A stretch of 54,679 bases of DNA from a virus: positions 1-54,679 of IMG/VR virus record IMGVR_UViG_3300030329_003092; one strand, written 5' to 3'. How positions within the stretch are numbered: the stretch's first letter is position 1; every line of letters begins with the position of its first letter. This document shows, piece by piece, positions 47,304 to 53,819 of the stretch. A program made the translations under genes and the position numbers. The notes under the pieces were generated by a model. The model was not told where the DNA came from, made no database searches, and saw only the letters and a program-made list of their open reading frames with translations.

Positions 47304-47377
47304 TACACCCACCGAGGATTGAACTCGGGACCTTCCGCTTATAAGACGGATGCTCTAACCGACTGAGCTATGGGTGT
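47304..47377 (-). tRNA. tRNA-Ile (anticodon TAT)
   Basis: A full cloverleaf on the minus strand: 7-bp acceptor ACACCCA/TGGGTGT, D stem GCTC/GAGC, anticodon stem TCCGT/GCGGA with loop CTTATAA (anticodon 47341-47343), 5-nt variable region, T stem CCGAG/CTCGG with TTCAATC. No CCA is encoded. UAU reads AUA, a rare codon in many bacteria but frequent in this AT-rich phage. It begins about 10 nt below promoter 47387-47415. Confidence 0.93.
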
Positions 47378-47386
47378 ATTATTTGT

Positions 47387-47415
47387 ATAGTAGCAAATTT
47401 TCTTCTGTTTGTCAA
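47387..47415 (-). promoter_or_regulatory. Promoter of tRNA-Ile and the dnaB operon
   Basis: TTGACA (47410-47415), 17 bp, TACTAT (47387-47392) with extended TGC. The TGA of the exonuclease is inside the -35. Confidence 0.65.
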
Positions 47416-48446
47416 CAGTTTTCGAAAACAATGTGTTGGCAAACTTGCCACAAGGTAGACCAGTCATAAACCCCGAACCCATCTTCGTTCATCATTCTCA
47501 ACACTTCCGTTTTATTGAATGTGCAGTCAAAATTATAAAGAGCTTGGCGAATGTCGCTTTTTGCTTTGATAGGCAGGTTCGGAACATACAACTGCATAAT
47601 CTTGTAGTTGTCTCTTACTACATTTGCGTGCTCCAAGATATTTGAATATAATTTAAGCTTTGAGTCTAAATTCTCTTTACAAAAATCGAACAAGTCATCA
47701 AGAGTGCATGTTGTGTCTTCTGCCAAAAATGGCATTTTCTTAGCCAAAGTCTTGAGGCCAACTCCCGGCACCCCAGGAAGGTTATCGCTCTTATCTCCTG
47801 CGATTGCACGAGCGAGCGCCATGTTTGTAGGGTGAATGCCAAACTTCTCTACGATCTTGTTTTTATTAAGAATTTCCTTTTGAATCGGCCTCAGAAGAAT
47901 CGTCGTCTCGTCACAAAGTTGAAAGAAATCCTTGTCACTTGAAACAATAACCTTCTGGTGTTGCTTCATTTGCGGCTCTTGTACAATGTGTGCGATAACG
48001 TCATCCGCTTCCACCCCTTCAATCATTACCTGACTTATTGGCATGTTGTTCAAATAAGAAACTAATCTGGTTTGTTGCCAGATCTTATTCTCAAGCTCTT
48101 CATTTTCCGTCAACATACCTTGAATCCCGCGATTTAAACGGATTGGCTTTCGACCGTCTTTATATTCTTTATTGACAATCTTCTTTCTTTTAGATCCGCC
48201 TGGACCATCCCAGGCTACGATAACCATATCGGGCTTGATTTCCCTAACAAGCTTCTGTAGGATCTTTAGGAATCCCTTGACACCGCCAATTGGCTGTCCA
48301 TTTGTCGACATGCTTGGGTCGACAATATAAGCTCGGAAGTAGGCGTTCAACGCATCAACAATAAGGTACCTCTTTGATTTCCTTTCCGGCACCTTTACTT
48401 CTTTACTTTCTTTATACTTTTGAAGTAAACTCTTTGGGTCGCTCAT
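47412..48446 (-). CDS. 5'-3' exonuclease / flap endonuclease (344 aa)
   Basis: The N-terminal LIVDALNAYFRAYI (about residue 29), VIVAWDGPGGSKRKK (about 75), MIEGVEADDVIAHIV (about 141), IVSSDKDFFQL (about 166) and GDKSDNLPGVPGVGLKTLAK (about 214) are the conserved metal and helix-hairpin-helix blocks of T4 RNase H / PolI 5'-nuclease. It removes RNA primers and flaps. Its own promoter is 48493-48521. No polymerase is fused to it, which fits the separate PolA-like gene. Confidence 0.94.
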   Translation of the reverse strand: MSDPKSLLQKYKESKEVKVPERKSKRYLIVDALNAYFRAYIVDPSMSTNGQPIGGVKGFLKILQKLVREIKPDMVIVAWDGPGGSKRKKIVNKEYKDGRKPIRLNRGIQGMLTENEELENKIWQQTRLVSYLNNMPISQVMIEGVEADDVIAHIVQEPQMKQHQKVIVSSDKDFFQLCDETTILLRPIQKEILNKNKIVEKFGIHPTNMALARAIAGDKSDNLPGVPGVGLKTLAKKMPFLAEDTTCTLDDLFDFCKENLDSKLKLYSNILEHANVVRDNYKIMQLYVPNLPIKAKSDIRQALYNFDCTFNKTEVLRMMNEDGFGVYDWSTLWQVCQHIVFENC

Positions 48447-48458
48447 AAATAAACCGTT

Positions 48459-48695
48459 CTAAATTTCTAAAAACCATTTTACGTGTGGGACTATTATATC
48501 TAAAAATATTTCATATGTCAAGCTATTTTGTTTTTTTTCTATAGAATCTAGACGGCGGCTCCAAGAGCAATAAAACTTCTTATCATTTATCATCAAGGAT
48601 TCTCTTTGCTGCCCTTCCTCATCCTCAAACCAATATACCTGATAGTTGTTTCCTGGGAACTTTTTTTCTAAAATCTCTATGAAGTGTTCATACAT
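48459..48695 (-). CDS. Hypothetical protein (78 aa)
   Basis: Start at MYEHFIEILEKKFPGNNYQV with GGGAGAAG upstream; a longer frame would cover the neighbouring gene. It continues YWFEDEEGQQRESLMINDKK and ends KWFLEI. A small alpha/beta protein, no motif recognised. Overlaps the fatty-acid-hydroxylase-type gene by 8 nt, and its 3' part holds the exonuclease promoter. Confidence 0.66.
   Translation of the reverse strand: MYEHFIEILEKKFPGNNYQVYWFEDEEGQQRESLMINDKKFYCSWSRRLDSIEKKQNSLTYEIFLDIIVPHVKWFLEI
48493..48521 (-). promoter_or_regulatory. Consensus promoter of the exonuclease gene
   Basis: TTGACA (48516-48521), 17 bp, TATAAT (48493-48498), both perfect, inside the C-terminal codons of 48459-48695. 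Confidence 0.78.
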
Positions 48696-49149
48696 TGCTC
48701 TTCTCCCTGGTACCAAATAAATAATCGGCAAAAGGAAAAAGAATACACCAATTACTATCTTGATTCTTTCCCATGTGATGGTCCCAGTGCCAAGGCAGGT
48801 GCTTTTTGCCCCATAAAATATTTGCGTGAGAGTATCTGTGTACCCCATAATATAACGCGGCGTAAGCAACTAATGTAAAAAATATAACAGGGCTGAAAAA
48901 ATATACTGGAATATGAGCGATTAACAAAAGGGATAAGGCGAAAATCTCTTTATAATAGATTTTACTGTCATGATTTTTATCTTTTCGACATGCCTTGTGG
49001 TGTTCTCCCCAATGAAAACTCCAAAAACTTTGCTTGTTCTTACCAATATTGTGTAAGATATATTTATGTATCGCCCACTCATATACGTTGGCAACCAACA
49101 CACTCATAACTATTTGAGCCACAACTGTCAATTTAAAAACATCTTCCAA
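48688..49149 (-). CDS. Fatty-acid-hydroxylase-superfamily membrane protein (153 aa)
   Basis: Histidine boxes in order: HKYILH (28-33, HX4H), HWGEHH (46-51, HX3HH), HRYSH (104-108, HX3H) and HLPWHWDHH (117-125, HX3H then HX2HH). Between them are hydrophobic spans (residues 7-24 and about 66-103). This is the di-iron motif set of the fatty-acid hydroxylase / sterol desaturase / beta-carotene hydroxylase group. The reaction would be hydroxylation or desaturation of a membrane lipid; the substrate is unknown. It may act with the hotdog thioesterase to alter the host membrane. Overlaps its neighbours on both sides by 8 and 22 nt. Confidence 0.78.
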   Translation of the reverse strand: MEDVFKLTVVAQIVMSVLVANVYEWAIHKYILHNIGKNKQSFWSFHWGEHHKACRKDKNHDSKIYYKEIFALSLLLIAHIPVYFFSPVIFFTLVAYAALYYGVHRYSHANILWGKKHLPWHWDHHMGKNQDSNWCILFPFADYLFGTREKSNV

Positions 49150-49640
49150 TCTGGATGCTGTTCTCTGGAGGGGTACAGCCCATAATAGATATCATAGATT
49201 GGATTTTGCGGTTTATTTAACAACCTCATGTTTGTTTCTGACAGTAGTCTGTTATTCTTTTTGTTGTTGCACGAATAGCACGCAGTGATGCAGTTCTCGT
49301 AATCCGTTGGGCCACCGCGAGATTTAGGGATGACATGATCGATTGTTAGAGAACTTCTTCTAGTCTCTCCACAATACTGGCATGTAAACCGGTCTCTCTT
49401 TTTTATCAATAGTTTGGAAAACTTTAAAGGCCCCTTCCGATAATACCTTACATGATTTTTTAGTCTCAAAGTTGAAGGCAATATTATCTTACCATCAATC
49501 GAACGAATAATGGTGTCTTCCCAGTGGGATACGATATCAACCTTTTCTCTGCTCATTAATCTAAGTGCCCGTTCCCATGTGACAAATCGCAATGCGCGAT
49601 AGTCGGAGTTAAGCAAAAGCACTTTTCGATTGTCAATCAT
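49128..49640 (-). CDS. HNH endonuclease (170 aa)
   Basis: The C-terminal half has CQYCGETRRSSLTIDHVIPK, SRGGPTDYENCITACYSCNN: two CxxC zinc pairs and the HNH core (DH ... N ... N). The N-terminal 90 residues fit the bacterial HNH type that starts VLLLNSDYRALRFVTWERAL. It is a standalone HNH nuclease of the size found in phages as homing or packaging-related enzymes. Its role here is not clear. Confidence 0.88.
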   Translation of the reverse strand: MIDNRKVLLLNSDYRALRFVTWERALRLMSREKVDIVSHWEDTIIRSIDGKIILPSTLRLKNHVRYYRKGPLKFSKLLIKKRDRFTCQYCGETRRSSLTIDHVIPKSRGGPTDYENCITACYSCNNKKNNRLLSETNMRLLNKPQNPIYDIYYGLYPSREQHPDWKMFLN

Positions 49641-49666
49641 TCTAATATAAATATGTTACTGCGAGC

Positions 49667-50776
49667 CTATTCTTCCTTTTCTATATCATAAAATTCTGTT
49701 GCGTCTCCGTCGCGCTTGTCGAATTTAAGGATGACTTCCTCATCCATAATCTCCAACACTCTGTTACGAAACACCTCTTCTTTGATCTTCTCCTTCCAAC
49801 GAGAAGGTTGGAACTTCTCTGTCGTTCCATTGCCCATGTCCATTGTATACCATGAACCAGAAGAGGTAAGATACTGAGATCCTCTAATAGCTTCGAACCA
49901 ACTCTCTTCGTCTTGAACTCCGATCTCATCTCCCCAAAGAATCTTAAACGTGCACTGTCGACCCTGTGTACCAAAGCGACTCTTCTTGAGTGTCGCCTTG
50001 ACCTCAGAGCCCACACGGAAACCATGGTCGTCCATTACGTAAGAAGCCTTAGATTTGCGCCCTGTGAGCCAAACCCGCAAAGAGTAGGCATAATGCATAG
50101 CTTTGCCTCCCGGCGTCATATAGGGCTCTACAAGCGCCTGAGAGGGGCTTCTAGTAATATTAGTCTTGAGTTGGTTTAAAACCAAGAAGGTTGACTGAGT
50201 ATTGGCGATAGGTACCGTCAGTTTGCTCATACCTTTTGCCAAGATACGAGCCTTCACAGCCATTGACGACTGTGGATTGAAGTCGCCGTCTAGGTCGCTG
50301 ATTGCTGGTGTCAACGCAAGGCTGTCCCAGATGAAAAGCATTTGACTTTCATTGCTGCCCAGTAGGTCTTCAATTGTTTCTAAAACAAACTCAACGCTCT
50401 GAGCCTGTACATAAAGAAGTCTGTCAAGATCACAACCGGCTTTCTGTAAGAAGCCAGGATCGATTGCAGATTCTGAATCAAAATAAATAACGTCAATGCC
50501 CATTTTCTGTGCATTGGCTGCGACTTGTGCGGCCATATAAGATTTACCTGACGCTTCAAGTCCTGCGATTTCTACTACTTTACCCACGGGAATGCCGGCC
50601 AATTGGCCTCGACAAATAATAGAATCCAACCATCGGGATCCCGTAGGGATCCATTCCTTAACCTCTGTAGGGTTTTGCTCAGTTAGATTGTGAGCCACGG
50701 AGATACCAGCCTTCTTATTAATGAGGTTTCTCATATCTCCAATTGACAGTCGCCCTGCCTTTGATTTCTTAGCCAT
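49667..50776 (-). CDS. uvsX: RecA/UvsX-type recombinase (369 aa)
   Basis: Walker A AGLEASGKSYMAAQ (about residue 72), the second strand VIYFDSESAID (about 97), Walker B MLFIWDSLAL (about 150) and a loop-2 region near NTQSTFLVLNQLKTNITR (about 205) identify a RecA-fold strand-exchange protein. Length matches T4 UvsX and RecA. It supports recombination-dependent replication and repair with the SSB encoded just upstream. A terminator separates the two genes. Confidence 0.93.
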   Translation of the reverse strand: MAKKSKAGRLSIGDMRNLINKKAGISVAHNLTEQNPTEVKEWIPTGSRWLDSIICRGQLAGIPVGKVVEIAGLEASGKSYMAAQVAANAQKMGIDVIYFDSESAIDPGFLQKAGCDLDRLLYVQAQSVEFVLETIEDLLGSNESQMLFIWDSLALTPAISDLDGDFNPQSSMAVKARILAKGMSKLTVPIANTQSTFLVLNQLKTNITRSPSQALVEPYMTPGGKAMHYAYSLRVWLTGRKSKASYVMDDHGFRVGSEVKATLKKSRFGTQGRQCTFKILWGDEIGVQDEESWFEAIRGSQYLTSSGSWYTMDMGNGTTEKFQPSRWKEKIKEEVFRNRVLEIMDEEVILKFDKRDGDATEFYDIEKEE

Positions 50777-50796
50777 AATTTCTCCTTTTTAATTAA

Positions 50797-50831
50797 AAAA
50801 GAAGGGGGGCACCCGGAGCACCCCCCTTCTG
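50797..50831 (-). terminator. Rho-independent terminator between SSB and recombinase
   Basis: The minus strand reads a 10-bp stem (AGAAGGGGGG / CCCCCCTTCT) around a GC-rich loop, then TTTTTT (50794-50799). It is the clearest intrinsic terminator in the window. Partial read-through would give more SSB than recombinase. Confidence 0.88.
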
Positions 50832-50844
50832 TGAGGGCGGGGGA

Positions 50845-51612
50845 TTAACTACCCATTAGATCCTTGAATGCAGAATCTACGTCATTCACTGCGGTGTCGC
50901 CACCGGAGGTCTTTCCACCATACTTCTCTGTTTCGGTTGATTTATTTTCAGCAGAGGAGTTGCTGGAAAGGAAGTTGTCAAGAATTGTCTGCACTTCCTC
51001 TACGCTTTTGCGCTCGAAGAGTCCGTTAAAGTCTGGAATATTATCCATCAACTCTCGACACTTGTCTGGGCCGTCCTCGCACATAGCTGAAGAACGTCGA
51101 CGTGGTGTAATGGTTGTTTGCGGGAACTGTGCTCCTGCTGGCTTACCATATTTAATCACCAAGTCAGTTCCAGTTTCTGGATCCGTAATGTCTCCATACT
51201 CTGGATTTAGAACTAAGTTAAGCAACTCTTCATAAGCGAGTTTGCCATAACCCCAAACACGAACACCCAAATGTTCCTCACCGCGTACAATTACTGGAGA
51301 GAAGAAGCGTTGTCGAGGAAGAAGGCTTTTCGCCATCTTAATACTATCCTCTGTGCCTTCATCGAAAAGTTCACGAATGAAATCGGTGATTGCATCGTCT
51401 TCTCCAAAGTTCTTCTTTGGGCTCAAGAATGGAGGGGAATCCCCTACATTATAATGAAACCAAAAGTCGCGGAACGGGTCGCCGTCAGGACTTGGAACGA
51501 GCCGGATAACCGTCTCCCCTTCCTTTGGCTTCCAGAAAACCTGTGAGTTGTTGCCTCCCCGATTGTTAAGCTCGGTGAGTCGTTTTTGGATCTTGTCCAT
51601 ATTAATAGCCAT
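50845..51612 (-). CDS. gp32-like single-stranded DNA-binding protein (255 aa)
   Basis: The start MAINMDKIQKRLTELNNRGG, then FWKPKEGETVIRLVPSPDGD (about residue 28) and PFRDFWFHYNVGDSPPFLSP follow the N-terminal layout of phage gp32-type SSBs. It ends in an acidic, Ser-rich tail (about 215-255), as expected for a C-terminal protein-interaction arm. It coats ssDNA at the fork. AAGGAG before the ATG; promoter 51681-51709 gives a 62-nt leader. Confidence 0.88.
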   Translation of the reverse strand: MAINMDKIQKRLTELNNRGGNNSQVFWKPKEGETVIRLVPSPDGDPFRDFWFHYNVGDSPPFLSPKKNFGEDDAITDFIRELFDEGTEDSIKMAKSLLPRQRFFSPVIVRGEEHLGVRVWGYGKLAYEELLNLVLNPEYGDITDPETGTDLVIKYGKPAGAQFPQTTITPRRRSSAMCEDGPDKCRELMDNIPDFNGLFERKSVEEVQTILDNFLSSNSSAENKSTETEKYGGKTSGGDTAVNDVDSAFKDLMGS

Positions 51613-51680
51613 GTAATTCTCCTTTAAGTTATAGTTGAGATGATACCTTATTCATCCCACTGGTTGTTAATATATTATGT

Positions 51681-51709
51681 ACTATAGCAAACATTAATAT
51701 ATTTGTCAA
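51681..51709 (-). promoter_or_regulatory. Promoter of the SSB gene
   Basis: TTGACA (51704-51709), 17 bp, TATAGT (51681-51686) with extended TGC. The TGA of the tubulin-like gene is inside the -35. Confidence 0.85.
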
Positions 51710-52581
51710 GCAAATAATTCATCAATGATTTCAGTATTAGTTTTATATCTTTGGATCACTGGTGTGTTGCAACAAACATACGCATAGTCGTTGTCGTAAC
51801 TTGTTGAATATACACCGTAACTTGTTTTAGTTTCTTCAGTCAAAGAGCTTCTTACTTGTTCTTTAATGTTTGCAAATAACTTTCCGTCTTCCTCAAGACG
51901 GTCTTTATTTATAGCATAATAATACCGCAAATCTTTAATTTTGTAAAGCGGAAAAAACATTTTGTGTTCTCCGGTATCGACGTCTGATATCCCAAAAGTT
52001 GAGATCCTGTGTGTTTCGTGCGGCTCGTGAAAAGTGTTGACCACCGAGTCAATGTGATTGTAGACATTAATCATATGAAAGGTCGAAACTATCATCTCAT
52101 TAAGGCGATCAAAGTACCCGACCACTGGTAGGTCGCCCATAATCTTTTCTACACTCGTATTGTCAACAAGCCACAGTCTTTTAATCGCAGCAGAACGGGC
52201 GTATTCTTGTAGTACGTTGAATACAAGCCACTCCTGCCTCTTCTTTGTTTCTGGTAATAACTGGACGTCTGGTCGGATATATAGTACGCTAACTTCACAA
52301 TGTTTGATATTTTCTAATATCTTCAAAGCTGCGCCAGATATGTCACCACTACCGCCGAGAACAAAAAGAATTTCCCCGGTGCACCCTTTAAAAAAGTTCT
52401 TCATATTGGGACACTCTGATTCATATCTTTCGGGTGTGCTTTGTCGTGGCATGTCAAATATGCCATTCTTTTTCAACCCCTTCAAGCCAACATCAATCTT
52501 GTAAGTTTTATACTGATCGTGCTGTGCAAACTGATCGGTAATATTACAGCCAGCCTGTCCTAATCCGACGATAGTGTCCAT
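51706..52581 (-). CDS. Divergent tubulin/FtsZ-like protein (291 aa)
   Basis: The N-terminus MDTIVGLGQAGCNITDQFAQ matches the first strand and T1 phosphate loop of FtsZ/tubulin (GVGGAGxN). About residue 74, FVLGGSGDISGAALKILEN resembles the tubulin signature (GGGTGTG) that binds the GTP phosphates. The rest is divergent, with no clear T7 catalytic loop and no C-terminal tail. Known PhuZ phage tubulins are larger and centre phage nuclei. This one may be a filament former or a GTP sensor. GGAAGAG precedes the ATG. It lies between SSB and a PolA-like gene. Confidence 0.65.
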   Translation of the reverse strand: MDTIVGLGQAGCNITDQFAQHDQYKTYKIDVGLKGLKKNGIFDMPRQSTPERYESECPNMKNFFKGCTGEILFVLGGSGDISGAALKILENIKHCEVSVLYIRPDVQLLPETKKRQEWLVFNVLQEYARSAAIKRLWLVDNTSVEKIMGDLPVVGYFDRLNEMIVSTFHMINVYNHIDSVVNTFHEPHETHRISTFGISDVDTGEHKMFFPLYKIKDLRYYYAINKDRLEEDGKLFANIKEQVRSSLTEETKTSYGVYSTSYDNDYAYVCCNTPVIQRYKTNTEIIDELFA

Positions 52582-52623
52582 GCTACTCTTCCACAGTATC
52601 TCTGATTAATTTATTATATACTT

Positions 52624-53805
52624 TCATATTTTCAACTCCTTAAGTTCTCCATAGTTTTTTCCAGCAGATAGATTAACCTTAAATTTACCTAGGTCTGTAT
52701 CACCAAAAACTCTTTTAATTTCTGGTATAATATATCTATCTTCGTGATGTAAATCTATCACCAAGCTGTCGTGAATACAGAATGCAATATTCGATTTAGT
52801 ATTTTTCAAAAGTTTATTAATCTCTACCACTCTCTTTAAAAATAAATCACTGGTTGTACTCTGAATTATATAGTTCACCGCATGGTGGTCGTCTGCCTCT
52901 ATCTCTCTTCCAAACACTGTCTTAATCTTATTACCGTCCCAGTACTTATCCTTCACAAAGTCCCTGTCGTAATGCTGGTTGGCAACTGATCTTGCCTCTG
53001 GATTGTAGAGCCAAGCGAAGATGCTCTTCTTTGCCTCCTCCCTGGTTGTACCTTTAAAAAGATTCTCCATGTTCCATTCATGAATATCTTGTTCTGGTTG
53101 TTCTTTCTCACTCAAAGCAAGCAACGTTCTAAGCTCTGCTGAGTTGAAGTCTAACTCTAGGAACCAATCATTGGTTGGTTCTATAACCTTTCTGTATTCT
53201 TTCGCCATTGTCAGGATGGGAAAGCTATTCTTCTTTGTGGTTAGTCGACCGGTCTTGGTGCCAAACAGATTATAGTCAATATAAGGGTTTGACCTAGAAA
53301 GCTTCTCTTTCCAGTTTCTGGTCTTAAACTGATACAACTTGCTCTTGATATTGTCAAAGTTGACCTTTAGCTTGCGAGCCCTAATCTCTGAAAGAATTTT
53401 CTCAACAGCCAAAAGAAAGCTGTAATTTGAAGGGCGCTCATAATTCTCAAGAACGTGTTTAGTAATTTTAGTCTTAATCTCACAATAGTCTCGTAGAAAA
53501 TTTTCCGGGACAAGATCGTAAAAACAGTTTTCATTTAAATCTACCTTTGCTTCTGTTAATGCTCTATAAAATGATTTCAACCTATCAAACGCTTCTAGCC
53601 ACTCGTCTTCAAGGGAGGGGGGACACACCTCCGTCAAGCCCTTTCCAAGACAATACAAAGATGCATACTCAATATCCTTGTCCTCCAGAAAATTAGCGTA
53701 ACCCCAGGTTTTCGTTAGGTTCTCTGGTATGTTTGAATACTGTAATTGTCCGTCGATATAAACACCGACGCACTCGTTCTTTATATCAAGTGCTTGAAAA
53801 TACAA
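52624..53805 (-). CDS. Short family A DNA polymerase, TTG start (393 aa)
   Basis: Family A motifs: A (LELDFNSAELRTLLAL, about residue 218), B (TREEAKKSIFAWLYNPEARS, about 253) and C (IAFCIHDSLVIDLH, about 345), plus the T-x-x-G-R-L region (FGTKTGRLTT, about 184). Only the polymerase palm and fingers fit; there is no 3'-5' exonuclease and the N-terminus is short (about 170 residues). An in-frame TAG lies two codons before the TTG, so no longer N-terminus is encoded in frame here. No Shine-Dalgarno is visible. It may fill gaps behind the DnaE replicase, or be the C-part of a split polymerase. Confidence 0.82.
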   Translation of the reverse strand: MYFQALDIKNECVGVYIDGQLQYSNIPENLTKTWGYANFLEDKDIEYASLYCLGKGLTEVCPPSLEDEWLEAFDRLKSFYRALTEAKVDLNENCFYDLVPENFLRDYCEIKTKITKHVLENYERPSNYSFLLAVEKILSEIRARKLKVNFDNIKSKLYQFKTRNWKEKLSRSNPYIDYNLFGTKTGRLTTKKNSFPILTMAKEYRKVIEPTNDWFLELDFNSAELRTLLALSEKEQPEQDIHEWNMENLFKGTTREEAKKSIFAWLYNPEARSVANQHYDRDFVKDKYWDGNKIKTVFGREIEADDHHAVNYIIQSTTSDLFLKRVVEINKLLKNTKSNIAFCIHDSLVIDLHHEDRYIIPEIKRVFGDTDLGKFKVNLSAGKNYGELKELKI

Positions 53806-53819
53806 TGTCTAGATGAATA

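Noticed and set aside
52580-52640. A frameshift joining the tubulin-like and PolA-like genes
   Set aside because: The two are separated by a 42-nt gap with stops in frame and encode unrelated folds.
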